The notes beneath the pieces are model-generated. The model searched no databases. It saw nothing but the letters and a program-made list of their open reading frames with translations, and had not been told where the DNA came from. Source: Chromohalobacter israelensis (GTDB taxonomy: Bacteria > Pseudomonadota > Gammaproteobacteria > Pseudomonadales > Halomonadaceae). From it: a stretch of DNA of 64,000 bases. This document shows, one piece after another, positions 9,414 through 21,382 of the stretch (position 1 is the first letter of the stretch; each line of letters begins with the position of its first letter). The stretch is taken from positions 124,001-188,000 of the forward strand of contig JQNW01000004.1 in assembly GCA_000761475.1 (NCBI GenBank), in the 5' to 3' direction. The position numbers and the translations under genes are program-made.

Positions 9414-11000
9414 ATGCGCTCTACCACGGATGATGCAGCATCGCTCCGATCCGGCGAGGATCGGGGCTTCGCGGGCCACCCGCGTGCGCTGGGACCGCTA
9501 TTCTTCACCGAAATGTGGGAGCGCTTCTCCTACTACGGCATCCGCCCGCTGCTGGTGCTGTTCATGGCCGCCACGGTATTCGAGGGCGGCCTGGGTTTCT
9601 CGCGCGAGACGGCCTCGGCCATCGTGGGCATCTACGCCGGTGCCGTCTATCTGTCGGCGCTGCCCGGCGGCTGGCTGGCGGACAACTGGCTGGGGCAGCG
9701 ACGCGCCGTCTGGTATGGCTCGGTCCTGATTGCCCTGGGCCATCTGTCGATCGCCTTCTCCGCCGTGTGGGGCGCGACCTGGTTCTTCATCGGCCTGGTG
9801 CTGATCGTGCTCGGCTCGGGGCTGTTCAAGTCGTGCATCTCGGTCATGGTGGGCAGCCTGTACGATCAGGGCGACGTGCGCCGCGACGGCGGCTTCGCGA
9901 TCTTCTACATGGGCATCAACATCGGCGCGCTGATGGCGCCGCTGTTCACCGGTCTCTTGATGCGGGAGTACGGCTGGCACTGGGGTTTCGGCATCGGTGG
10001 CCTGGGCATGCTGCTGGCGCTGCTGATCTTTCGCTTGTCGGCGATTCCCGCCATGCGCCGCGCCGACAGCCTGCGGGGGCGTGCCGCCAGCTGGGACGCA
10101 CCGGCGGTGCATCGGCAGGGAGTGGGGTATTACGTGGCCGCCCTGGCGGTGGCATGCGCGGTGTTCATCGCCCTGGTCGCCAATGGCGCGATCGTGCTCG
10201 ACGCGGTGGCGATCGCCGAGGCCATGACCACCGTGATCATCGTCTGTGCACTGGGCTATTTCGTCTATCTCTTCGCCTTCAGCGGGCTCGACAAGCAGGA
10301 ACGGGCGCGCATCGTCGTGTGCTTCATCCTGATCATGGCGGCGGCGTTCTTCTGGGCGTCCTTCGAGCAGCAGCCGACGTCCTACAACCTGTTCGCGCAC
10401 GACTATACCGACCGCATGCTGTTCGGCTGGGAAGTGCCGGCAGTGTGGTTCCAGTCGTTCAATCCGGTGTTCATCATCCTGCTGGGGCCGCTCTTCGGCT
10501 GGCTGTGGCCGGCGCTGGGGCGGCGTCGCCTGGAACCCGGCAGCTCGGTGAAATTCGTGCTGGGACTGCTGTTCGCGGCCGGCGGCTTCGCCCTGATGAT
10601 GCTCGCGGCGATGCGCGTGGCCGGCGGCGCGGCGCAGGTCTCGCCTCTGTGGATCACCGGGAGCCTGCTGCTGCTGACCATCGGCGAGCTGTGCCTGAGC
10701 CCGGTCGGGCTGTCGACCATGAGCGCGCTGGCCCCCGTCAAGCTGCGAGGCCAGTTGATGGGGCTGTGGTTCACCGCCTCGGCGCTGGGCAATCTGGTCG
10801 CCGGCCTGATCGGCGGGCACGTCAACGCCGAGGAACTGGAGCAGTTGCCGGAGCTGTTCGCGCGCTGCGCGGTGGCGCTGGTCGCCTGCGCGGTCCTGCT
10901 GGCGCTGCTAACGCCGGTCATCAAGCGTATGCTGAAAGGCAATCCTACCGTCGATCCCGCGGGTGCCGATGCATCTGCCCAAACCAACACCGGAGCCTGA
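9414..11000 (+). CDS. POT/PTR-family di- and tripeptide:proton symporter
   Basis: Inner-membrane peptide importer of the proton-dependent oligopeptide transporter family (DtpT type), 528 residues with about fourteen helices. The family signature FTEMWERFSYYG is near residue 35, matching the ExxERFxYYG motif in helix 1 that couples protons. The chosen start at 9414 places a short hydrophilic N-terminus before it; earlier in-frame starts would lie inside the hairpin at 9310. The next gene, an aminopeptidase, starts 3 bases after the stop, so imported peptides and their hydrolysis are probably linked in one operon. Confidence 0.88.
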   Translation: MRSTTDDAASLRSGEDRGFAGHPRALGPLFFTEMWERFSYYGIRPLLVLFMAATVFEGGLGFSRETASAIVGIYAGAVYLSALPGGWLADNWLGQRRAVWYGSVLIALGHLSIAFSAVWGATWFFIGLVLIVLGSGLFKSCISVMVGSLYDQGDVRRDGGFAIFYMGINIGALMAPLFTGLLMREYGWHWGFGIGGLGMLLALLIFRLSAIPAMRRADSLRGRAASWDAPAVHRQGVGYYVAALAVACAVFIALVANGAIVLDAVAIAEAMTTVIIVCALGYFVYLFAFSGLDKQERARIVVCFILIMAAAFFWASFEQQPTSYNLFAHDYTDRMLFGWEVPAVWFQSFNPVFIILLGPLFGWLWPALGRRRLEPGSSVKFVLGLLFAAGGFALMMLAAMRVAGGAAQVSPLWITGSLLLLTIGELCLSPVGLSTMSALAPVKLRGQLMGLWFTASALGNLVAGLIGGHVNAEELEQLPELFARCAVALVACAVLLALLTPVIKRMLKGNPTVDPAGADASAQTNTGA

Positions 11001-11003
11001 CGC

Positions 11004-12821
11004 ATGTCGTTGAGTGAACATCCCCGGACACCTGCCGAACGCCTGGCCGCGCTTCGCAAGACCATGCGCGAGAACGCCGTCGATGCCTGGTGGCTGCCGT
11101 CTTCCGATCCGCATAGTTCCGAATACCTGCCCGAGCATTGGCAGGGGCGCGCCTGGCTGTCGGGTTTCGACGGCTCGGTGGGCACGCTGGTGGTCACCCA
11201 GCAGGCGGCCGGGCTGTGGGTGGACAGCCGCTACTGGGTCCAGGCCGAGCAACAGCTGGCGGGCAGCGGCATCGAGCTGATGAAGCTCCAGCCCGGCCAG
11301 GCGCAGCGGCCCATGGCGTGGCTCGTCGAGCAACTGGTGCCCGGCGCCACCGTCGGATTCGACGGCGCGGTGGTGTCGCTGGCCACGGTGCGCCAGCTGC
11401 AGGCCCACCTGGCGCCGGCCGACATTCGCTGGGAAGGGCATCGGGATCTGCTCGATGCCATCTGGCCGAATCGGCCGGCGTTGCCCGAGGCGCCGGTGCG
11501 CGCCCACCCGAGCGATTACGTGGATACCGCGCGGCGCGAAAAGCTGGCGGCATTGCGCGAGAAAATGGAGGAGCAGGGCGCCGACACCCACCTGGTCTCG
11601 ACCCTCGACGATGTCGCCTGGCTCACCAACCTGCGCGGAGCGGATGTCGACTTCAATCCGGTGTTCCTGGCCCACCTGCTCGTCGAGCAGGCACGCGCCA
11701 CGCTGTTCGTCGCGCCGGACAAGCTGGGCACGGCGCTGATCAAAGCACTCGCCGAGGACGGCATCGAGGTGGCCGACTACACCGAGGTGGCGTCGGCCCT
11801 CGCGGCGTTGCCCCATGACGCGCGCCTGCTCATCGATCCGGCGCGGGTCAGCCTGGCGTTGACGGAGGCGGTGCCGGCGGGCGTGTCCTTCGTCGAGGCC
11901 ATGCAGCCGAGCACGCTCGCCAAGAGCCGCAAGAGCGACCGCGACATCGAGCACGTGCGCCACGCCATGGAGGAAGACGGCGCTGCGCTGTGCGCCTTCT
12001 TCGCCTGGCTGGAAGCGGCGCTGGCCGACGGCGAGACGGTGACCGAGTTGACCGTCGACGAGCGGCTCACCGCCGAGCGCGCGCGACGCGACGGCTTCGT
12101 CTCGCGCAGTTTCGCGACCATCGCGGCCTTCAACGCCAATGGCGCGCTGCCGCATTATCACGCCACCCCGGCGGCGCATTCGGTCATCGAGGGCGATGGC
12201 CTGCTGCTGATCGATTCGGGCGCCCAGTACCTGGGCGGGACCACCGACATCACGCGCGTGGTACCGGTGGGCCAGATCGATGCCGCGCACCGGCGCGATT
12301 TCACCCGGGTGCTCAAGGGCACCATCGCGCTGTCGCGCGCCCGCTTTCCGCGCGGCATTCCCTCGCCGCAGCTGGACGCCATCGCCCGTGCGCCGCTGTG
12401 GGCCGCGGGGCTCGACTACGGCCATGGCACGGGGCATGGCGTGGGCTATTTCCTGAACGTCCACGAGGGCCCGCAGGTCATCGCGTGGTACGCGCCGGTG
12501 ACGCCGCAGACGGCCATGCAGCCCGGCATGATCACCTCGATCGAGCCGGGAGTCTATCGGCCGGGGCAGTGGGGCGTGCGCATCGAGAACCTGGTGGTCA
12601 ATCGCCCGGACGAGGCCAGCGACTTCGGCGACTTCCTGCGTTTCGAGACGCTCACCCTGTGCCCCATCGATACCCGGGCCCTCGACATGTCCCTGCTCGA
12701 CGCGGCGGAAATCGCCTGGCTGGATGCCTATCATGACGAGGTTCGTCGGCGCCTGTTGCCCAGGGTCGAGGGGCCGGCGCGCGATTGGCTCGAGCAGCGC
12801 ACGGCGCCGCTTGCCCGTTGA
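11004..12821 (+). CDS. Xaa-Pro aminopeptidase, M24B family (long form)
   Basis: Cytoplasmic metallopeptidase that removes N-terminal residues before proline. The length of 605 residues fits the three-domain form (two creatinase-like N-terminal domains plus the pita-bread catalytic domain). Metal-site segments are visible: LLIDSGAQYLGGTTDITR (two Asp ligands), HGTGHGVGYFLNVHEGP with its His residues, ITSIEPGVY (Glu) and GVRIENLV (Glu). It starts 3 bases after the peptide transporter stop codon, which suggests coupled translation and a role in breaking down imported proline peptides. Confidence 0.92.
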   Translation: MSLSEHPRTPAERLAALRKTMRENAVDAWWLPSSDPHSSEYLPEHWQGRAWLSGFDGSVGTLVVTQQAAGLWVDSRYWVQAEQQLAGSGIELMKLQPGQAQRPMAWLVEQLVPGATVGFDGAVVSLATVRQLQAHLAPADIRWEGHRDLLDAIWPNRPALPEAPVRAHPSDYVDTARREKLAALREKMEEQGADTHLVSTLDDVAWLTNLRGADVDFNPVFLAHLLVEQARATLFVAPDKLGTALIKALAEDGIEVADYTEVASALAALPHDARLLIDPARVSLALTEAVPAGVSFVEAMQPSTLAKSRKSDRDIEHVRHAMEEDGAALCAFFAWLEAALADGETVTELTVDERLTAERARRDGFVSRSFATIAAFNANGALPHYHATPAAHSVIEGDGLLLIDSGAQYLGGTTDITRVVPVGQIDAAHRRDFTRVLKGTIALSRARFPRGIPSPQLDAIARAPLWAAGLDYGHGTGHGVGYFLNVHEGPQVIAWYAPVTPQTAMQPGMITSIEPGVYRPGQWGVRIENLVVNRPDEASDFGDFLRFETLTLCPIDTRALDMSLLDAAEIAWLDAYHDEVRRRLLPRVEGPARDWLEQRTAPLAR

Positions 12822-12886
12822 GCTCTGCCTGAAACATCGTGGGCGTGAAACGCGGCGAGGCGAAAAGAGGCGAGAAGGGGAAGCGC

Positions 12887-13702
12887 ATGGCGGTCACCCA
12901 AGAACGTATCACACCGTTCCAGCTGGTCGTGCTGGTCCTGTCCTTCTACGTGATCGGCGCCTTGCTGGCGGACCTGTTCCTGACGCTGCCCGAAGAAGTC
13001 TCGCGCCTGCTGACGTACATGGACTGGGTGGTGTGCGTGTTCTTCTTCGTGGATTTCTGCCTGCGTTTTCGCGCCGCTCCCGACAAGTGGCGCTACATGC
13101 GCTGGGGCTGGCTGGACCTGCTGGCCTGCATTCCGCCGGGGCCCTTCCAGGGAGCGCGGCTGTTTCGCGTCGTGCAGATGCTGCGGGTGATCCGCGCGGT
13201 GAAGTCGCTGAGCCTGATCTGGCGGCTGCTGTTCCGCAATCGGGCCGAGGGCATGTTCGCCTCGGCGGCCACCGCCACGCTGCTGCTGGTGGCGTTCGGG
13301 GCGATCACTATGCTGCTGGTCGAGTCGCCGCACCCGGAAAGTCCCATCGACACCGCCGAGGAGGCGCTGTGGTGGGCGTTCGTGACGGTGACCACGGTGG
13401 GGTATGGCGATTACTACCCGATCACCACCCTGGGCCGGGTCGTGGCGGTCCTGCTCATGGTCGGCGGCGTGGGGCTGTTCGGGAGTTTCGCGGCGTACAT
13501 CGGCTCGCTGGTGATCTCCGATGAAAGCGAGCATGAGTCGCGCCAGCACAAGGCGGACCGCGAGATGATGCGGCATCTTTCCCGGCAGATCGAAAGCCTG
13601 CACGGTGAAGTCGCGGCGCTGAAGCGCACCCTCGAGACCCGTGACGCGGAAGCGGCCGAGCGTCATGCAGCGGGGCAGCAGGCGCCGTCTCGCGAGGATT
13701 GA
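12887..13702 (+). CDS. Voltage-gated type potassium channel (six-helix)
   Basis: Kv-like ion channel of 271 residues. A voltage-sensor S4-like helix with spaced arginines (RLFRVVQMLRVIRAVK) is followed by the pore with selectivity filter TTVGYGD, diagnostic for potassium. The C-terminal tail (from about residue 215) is charged and probably forms a coiled coil, as in tetramerising tails. The start at 12887 follows GAAGGGGA; an upstream in-frame start would add a very basic, unlikely N-terminus. It is transcribed alone, converging on valS. A role in salt or osmotic response is plausible in a halophile but is an inference. Confidence 0.85.
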   Translation: MAVTQERITPFQLVVLVLSFYVIGALLADLFLTLPEEVSRLLTYMDWVVCVFFFVDFCLRFRAAPDKWRYMRWGWLDLLACIPPGPFQGARLFRVVQMLRVIRAVKSLSLIWRLLFRNRAEGMFASAATATLLLVAFGAITMLLVESPHPESPIDTAEEALWWAFVTVTTVGYGDYYPITTLGRVVAVLLMVGGVGLFGSFAAYIGSLVISDESEHESRQHKADREMMRHLSRQIESLHGEVAALKRTLETRDAEAAERHAAGQQAPSRED

Positions 13703-13736
13703 GCCGAGCCATTGAATCGCGCTATCGCTATCATGC

Positions 13737-13886
13737 TAACAAATTATTGGTGGCTAGACGCGCCCGGCGATAAAGTAGGCAGCGTCTGGTGCTCACCAGG
13801 CGTTTCATTCCTGCATCGGTTCGCGATGCAAACCCCTAGTAGTACCCTGCCTCGACCCGCGCCCTGCCCCAGGCGCGGGTTTTTTT
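13737..13886 (+). ncRNA. Candidate small RNA ending in an intrinsic terminator
   Basis: The 356-base gap between the K+ channel and valS holds a locally AT-richer start followed by several hairpins: AGACGC/GCGTCT, CTGG/CCAG and TGCATCG/CGATGCA. It ends in the strong terminator at 13856-13886. This could be a structured small RNA, or simply the 3' untranslated region of the channel mRNA. A possible -35 (TTGAAT at 13712) has only a weak -10 partner. No known family was recognised. Confidence 0.35.
13856..13886 (+). terminator. Intrinsic terminator
   Basis: Arms CCCGCGCC (13856-13863) and GGCGCGGG (13872-13879) with an eight-base loop are followed by seven T residues. It terminates the K+ channel transcript and any small RNA from this gap. 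Confidence 0.9.
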
Positions 13887-13996
13887 ATGCCTTCCGAAGC
13901 GCCTTTCATACCGTTTTACGGCGGGCTTTTGACGTCGCCGCGCGTCTGGACACGGCCCTTTTGACGTGGGGCGTTTGGCGCCCGCCTGGTGACACG

Positions 13997-14029
13997 AAAA
14001 CGCCCATGCGGGATGAGCCGCATGGGCGT
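13997..14029 (-). terminator. Intrinsic terminator of valS
   Basis: On the minus strand, arms CGCCCATGCGG and CCGCATGGGCG with a six-base loop are followed by TTTT. It lies about 30 bases after the valS stop codon. Confidence 0.8.
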
Positions 14030-14058
14030 GATCGTGGCGCCGGTGGATATGTCAGCGC

Positions 14059-16902
<2,844 letters not shown>

Positions 16903-17003
16903 GGGCGTCGGTCGGCTCTCGAAATGACGTCAGCACGGCCCGCGGCCGTGGCGAAAAATGCCGGCAAGTATAACCCCGCAAGCGGGGTGGCGTCATGGCG
17001 CGC

Positions 17004-17456
17004 TCAGCCCGTCGCGTGGCGCGACGGGCCGGTGAGGTCGTTGGCCTTGACGGGGTAGCCGCGCTTTTTATAGGTCTGCCAGCAGGCGCGCTTGGCGGTC
17101 AGCACGTCCTGATGCTGGTTGATGATCTCGGCGACGCGCTCGAAGCGCGAGAACCACTCGGGGATCTCGGGATGCAGGTTGAGCATCGCCTCCACACCGG
17201 GCGCGGGCGGCGCTTCCCAACCGAGGGTCACGGGCGGCTCGGGCGAGACATCGTCGCCCAGCACTGCGTGGGGCAGGTAGCTCTCGGGCTTGAAGGTCCA
17301 CAGCCGCTCGTCGAGCTCGCGCGCCATGGTCTCGTCCTCGGTGTGGATATGCAGCCGATAGCCCTTGCGATGAATGGTCTCCGCCAGGCGGCAGGCGAAG
17401 GCCAGCCGCGCGTCCAGCGTGGTATCGGGCAAGATGTAGAAATCGACTTGAGTCAT
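17004..17456 (-). CDS. holC: DNA polymerase III chi subunit
   Basis: Accessory clamp-loader subunit that binds single-strand DNA-binding protein. The 150-residue protein begins TQVDFYILPD and carries the chi features of a metal-free Rossmann-like fold, with LWTFKPESYLPHA and a conserved C-terminal YKKRGYPVKANDL. The start at 17456 removes an unrelated N-terminal extension that would overlap the SDR gene. It sits directly upstream of valS, the conserved position for this gene. Confidence 0.93.
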   Translation of the reverse strand: MTQVDFYILPDTTLDARLAFACRLAETIHRKGYRLHIHTEDETMARELDERLWTFKPESYLPHAVLGDDVSPEPPVTLGWEAPPAPGVEAMLNLHPEIPEWFSRFERVAEIINQHQDVLTAKRACWQTYKKRGYPVKANDLTGPSRHATG

Positions 17457-17530
17457 GGGCCCCTTCGGGGAGTCGTCAGTGGTAAGAGCGGTGCTACGCG
17501 CCTGGACGACGCGCAGCCAATCGATGGCGA

Positions 17531-18271
17531 CTAAACGCCGCCGTCGATATCGATCAACGCCCCGGTGGTGAAGCCGGCCTCGGCCAGCCACAGCACGCCG
17601 TTGGCGATTTCCTCGGGCTCGCCGATGCGCCCCATGGGAATCACCGAGCCGGCGACATCGGGCTTGTCGGGGTTGCCGCCACTGGCGTGAATGGTGGTGC
17701 GAATCACGCCGGGGCGCACGCCGTTGACCCGGATGCCTTCGCCGGCGACTTCCTTGGCGAGACCTTCGGTCATGGTGTCGATGGCGCCCTTGGAGGCGGC
17801 GTAATCGACGTATTCGCTGGCACCGCCGAGGTGCGAGGCGGCCGACCCGACGTTGACGATGGCGCCGCCCTGGCCGCCATGGCGGGTGGACATGCGCTTG
17901 ATCGCCTCGCGGGCGCAGATGAACGGACCGGTCACGTTGATGCGCATCATGCGGTCGACACGCTCGAAGCTCATCTCGTCGACGCGGCTGATCTGGTCGA
18001 CGATGCCGGCGTTGTTGACCAGCACGTCGAGACGCCCGAACTCGCGGTCGACGGTCTCGAACATGGCGACGATGTCCGCCTCGTCGGCGACATCGGCACG
18101 GATGGCGATGGCGCGTCCGCCCGAGGCTTCGATGTCACTCACGACCCCCTCGGCCGACGCCTTGTCGCTGCGATAGTTGATGGCAACGGCATAGCCCGCT
18201 TGCGCGGCGTGCTTGGCGGTGGCGGCACCGATGCCGCGACCGGCGCCGGTAATCAGCATCACTTTCGTCAT
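17531..18271 (-). CDS. SDR-family NAD(P)H oxidoreductase (FabG-like)
   Basis: Classical short-chain dehydrogenase of 246 residues. Cofactor-binding TGAGRGIG at 8-15, NNAG near residue 88, a catalytic serine in NVGSAAS and the YAASK pair near 157-161 are all present. The substrate is unknown; FabG-like sugar or acyl-carrier dehydrogenases have this form. It lies between ilvE and holC on the same strand and ends 74 bases before holC, so it may be cotranscribed with the following core genes. Its insertion into the pepA-holC-valS locus is unlike E. coli. Confidence 0.85.
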   Translation of the reverse strand: MTKVMLITGAGRGIGAATAKHAAQAGYAVAINYRSDKASAEGVVSDIEASGGRAIAIRADVADEADIVAMFETVDREFGRLDVLVNNAGIVDQISRVDEMSFERVDRMMRINVTGPFICAREAIKRMSTRHGGQGGAIVNVGSAASHLGGASEYVDYAASKGAIDTMTEGLAKEVAGEGIRVNGVRPGVIRTTIHASGGNPDKPDVAGSVIPMGRIGEPEEIANGVLWLAEAGFTTGALIDIDGGV

Positions 18272-18335
18272 CGTGACCTCCTTGCCGTGGAAAAGGGGAC
18301 GGCACGGCCGGGCCGTGCCGTCGTGCGCGGGTGCG

Positions 18336-19436
18336 TCAGGCCAGACGCGTCAGCCAGTTGCGCGTGTCCTCGCTGCGGCCGTACTGCAGGTCGAGGAGTT
18401 CCTTGCGCAGGCGCTTGCCGACCTCGCCACCGCTGTCCGCCTTGAGGCGAATGTTCTCGTCTTCGCTGCGCAGCTCGCCGACCGGGGTGATGACGGCGGC
18501 GGTCCCGCAGGCGAAGACCTCGGTGATCTCGCCGGAGGCTGCGCCGGCACGCCACTCGTCGATGCTGATGTGGCGTTCCTCGGGCGTCAGGCCCTGGTCC
18601 TTGGCGAGCTCCAGGATGGAGTCGCGGGTGACGCCTTCGAGGATGGTGCCGGTCAGCTTGGGCGTGACGATGCGCCCGTCCTTGAACACGAAGAACAGGT
18701 TCATGCCGCCGAGTTCCTCGATCCACTTGTTCTCGGCAGCATCGAGGAAGGCCACCTGGGCGCAGCCGTGGGCCTCGGCTTCCTTCTGGGCCGCCAGCGA
18801 AGCCGCGTAGTTGCCGCCGCACTTGGCATAGCCCGTGCCCCCCGGCGCGGCCCGCTTGTAATGCGAGGACAGCCAGATGGAGACCGGGTCGACCCCGCCC
18901 TTGAAGTAGGCCGCCGCCGGCGAGGCGATGACGTAGTAGTCGACCTCATGGGACGGACGCACGCCCAGGAAGGTCTCGCTGGCGATCATGAACGGACGCA
19001 GATAGAGGCTGGATTCCTCGGCGGCGCTGGCCGGCGTCGGCACCCAGGCGTTGTCCTGGGCGAGCAGCGCCCTGAGCGACCCGATGAAGTCCTCGTCGGA
19101 GAGTTCCGGCAGCGCCAGGCGACGCGCGGAGGCACGGAAACGCTCGGCGTTCTTCTCGGGGCGGAAGGTCCACACCGAGCCGTCGGCATGCCGATAGGCC
19201 TTGATGCCTTCGAAGATCTCCTGGGCGTAGTGCAGCACGGCCGCCGCGGGGTCCAGCGTCAGCGGCCCGTAGGGGCGGACTTCGTGGCCGTGCCAGCCGG
19301 CATCGACCGTCCAGCGAATGTGGGCCATGTGGTCGCTGAAGTGACGCCCGAAGCCGGGATTCTCGAGAATCGTCTCGCGCAGGGCGGCATCCGTGGGGTG
19401 GGCGTTAGGCCGTAGGTCGAAGCCTGAAGTGGTCAC
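18336..19436 (-). CDS. ilvE: Branched-chain amino acid aminotransferase (class II form)
   Basis: PLP-dependent aminotransferase for valine, leucine and isoleucine synthesis and breakdown. The PLP lysine is Lys205 in GTGYAKCGGNYA. Other family segments are AQEIFEGIKAY, SLYLRPF and the C-terminal EVFACGTAAVITPVG. The 366-residue length fits the long (BCAT II) class rather than E. coli IlvE. The GTG at 19436 is preferred because GGAG lies 7 bases upstream; an ATG at 19454 has no ribosome site. Confidence 0.93.
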   Translation of the reverse strand: MTTSGFDLRPNAHPTDAALRETILENPGFGRHFSDHMAHIRWTVDAGWHGHEVRPYGPLTLDPAAAVLHYAQEIFEGIKAYRHADGSVWTFRPEKNAERFRASARRLALPELSDEDFIGSLRALLAQDNAWVPTPASAAEESSLYLRPFMIASETFLGVRPSHEVDYYVIASPAAAYFKGGVDPVSIWLSSHYKRAAPGGTGYAKCGGNYAASLAAQKEAEAHGCAQVAFLDAAENKWIEELGGMNLFFVFKDGRIVTPKLTGTILEGVTRDSILELAKDQGLTPEERHISIDEWRAGAASGEITEVFACGTAAVITPVGELRSEDENIRLKADSGGEVGKRLRKELLDLQYGRSEDTRNWLTRLA

Positions 19437-19578
19437 TGAAGTTCTCCGTTGCATCCAAGAGGGGGTCTACAAAATGCCTGCGCTGGGCAATACCGCGTTG
19501 ACGTTGCGCGCCATCGGCGAAGAACGCGGGTGCAAAAATCGTCACCTCCGGCGGCCGCATGGACGCCGAGAATGACAC

Positions 19579-19611
19579 AGGCGCGTCGGAGGGGGAAAGT
19601 CCGACACGCCT
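19579..19611 (-). terminator. Hairpin downstream of pepA
   Basis: Twelve-base arms with one mismatch enclose a nine-base loop, 40 bases after the pepA stop and upstream of ilvE. There is no T-run, so it may be a processing or partial termination site. Confidence 0.4.
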
Positions 19612-19650
19612 GAGGTTTACGTTAGCATGCAAATAGTTGCCTGCGAAGCA

Positions 19651-21174
19651 TCACTCGACGCTGGGACGCGTCTCGGCGGCTTCGGTTTCGCGGTCGAGCA
19701 AGTACTGGGTCAGCAGCCCCACCGGCCGCCCGCTGGCGCCTTTCTTGTCGCCCGAGGCCCAGGCGGTGCCGGCGATGTCCAGGTGCGCCCACGGATAGGC
19801 ATCGGCGAAGCGCGACAGGAAGCAGGCTGCCGTGATGGTACCGGCGGGGCGACCGCCGATGTGGGCCAGGTCGGCGAAGTTGGAGTCCAGCTGGCTCTGG
19901 TACTCGTCCCACAGCGGCAGGTGCCAGGCGCGGTCCCAGGCGTTCTCGCCGGCGTCGAGCAGGTCGAGCGCCAGGTCGTCGTCGTTGGACAGAAGCCCAG
20001 AGGCATGATGACCAAGCGCGATGATCGCGGCACCGGTCAGGGTGGCGATGTCCACCACGCTGGCGGGCTTGAAACGCTCGACATAGCTCAGCGCGTCGCA
20101 CAGCACCATCCGTCCTTCGGCGTCGGTGTTGAGGATCTCGACGTTGAGCCCCTTGAGTGTCTTGACGATGTCGCCGGGCTTGATGGCGCGGCCGTCGGGC
20201 ATGTTCTCGGCACTTGCCACCACGCCGATGACATTGATCCTGGGCTTGAGCGCGAGCACCGTCTTCATGGTGCCGAAGACGCTGGCGGCGCCGCACATGT
20301 CGAACTTCATCTCGTCCATGCCGGCCCCCGGCTTGAGCGAGATGCCGCCGGAGTCGAAGGTGATGCCCTTGCCGACCAGGATGTGCGGCGCTTCTTCCGG
20401 GTCCTCGGCGCCGCGATATTCCATGACGATCAGCCGCGAGGGCTCCGCGCTGCCCTGGCCGACCGCGAGCAGGGCATTGGCGCCCAGTGCTTCCAGCGCA
20501 TCCTCGTCGAGGATCTCGACGTTCAGCGCACCGTCGGCGCCATCGGCCAGACGCTGGGCCTGGTCGGCGAGATAGCGCGGCGTGCAGACATTGCCGGGCA
20601 GGTTGCCCAGCGTACGGGTCAGGGAGACCCCTTCGCCGACGGCCGCGCCCACGCGCGCGCCGAGCTCGGCCTGGGCGGCCTGGTCCTCGTCGCCGACCAG
20701 CAGCGTCAGGCTTGAGAGGCGCGGCGCCGGTGCGGGCTCCGACTTGAACTCGTCGAAGCGGTAGCAGGCACGGTGCGCGGCCTCCAGCGTCACGCGGGCC
20801 TTCCAGGCGGTGTCGCGCTCGCCGACGGGCACGTCGGTGAAGGTCACCGCCACGTCATCCAGCGGCAGCTTGGCGATGGCACCGAACGCGGCATCCAGGG
20901 CCTTGATGAGCTGGCTCTCGCCGCACTTGGCGCGCTCGCCGAGGCCGACGAGCAGCAGGCGCTCGGCGCCGAGGCCGGGCGCGAACGGGATCAGCTGAAC
21001 GTTGCCGAGGCTGGGCTCGAAGTCGCCCCGGTCGAGCAGTTGGCCGATCAGGCGTTCGCTGGCGTCGTCGAGCTTGTCCGCCGCCGGTAGCAGGTCACCA
21101 TCCTTGAAGACCGGCACGACCAGACATGCCGTTTCGATTTTGGCCGGATTGACGGTGAGTACGGGGAATTCCAT
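19651..21174 (-). CDS. pepA: Leucyl aminopeptidase PepA (M17)
   Basis: Cytosolic two-zinc aminopeptidase; in E. coli it also binds DNA. The M17 signature NTDAEGR is at 349-355, preceded by GKGITFDSGGISLKP with metal-ligand residues. The length of 507 residues is standard. The start at 21174 follows GGAGA; further in-frame starts upstream would overlap the likely promoter region. It is divergent from lptF with about 208 bases between, the same arrangement as in many gammaproteobacteria. Confidence 0.95.
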   Translation of the reverse strand: MEFPVLTVNPAKIETACLVVPVFKDGDLLPAADKLDDASERLIGQLLDRGDFEPSLGNVQLIPFAPGLGAERLLLVGLGERAKCGESQLIKALDAAFGAIAKLPLDDVAVTFTDVPVGERDTAWKARVTLEAAHRACYRFDEFKSEPAPAPRLSSLTLLVGDEDQAAQAELGARVGAAVGEGVSLTRTLGNLPGNVCTPRYLADQAQRLADGADGALNVEILDEDALEALGANALLAVGQGSAEPSRLIVMEYRGAEDPEEAPHILVGKGITFDSGGISLKPGAGMDEMKFDMCGAASVFGTMKTVLALKPRINVIGVVASAENMPDGRAIKPGDIVKTLKGLNVEILNTDAEGRMVLCDALSYVERFKPASVVDIATLTGAAIIALGHHASGLLSNDDDLALDLLDAGENAWDRAWHLPLWDEYQSQLDSNFADLAHIGGRPAGTITAACFLSRFADAYPWAHLDIAGTAWASGDKKGASGRPVGLLTQYLLDRETEAAETRPSVE

Positions 21175-21382
21175 GGCGTCTCCAAACGACTGGGCTGACA
21201 TGACCTGTCTCGTGGCGAGACAAGTGTCCGGGGATTCTGGATAATGCCGACAAGGATGCCGGCGCTGAACGTACTCCAGTGTACGCAAAGCCGGAACGCA
21301 ATGCATGGGGAGGGTGGTCGAAGGCTGCACGCGGTTCGCCAAGGGGCCGCGTGGACCAGGGAGCCGACCCGGGAGAAGACGT

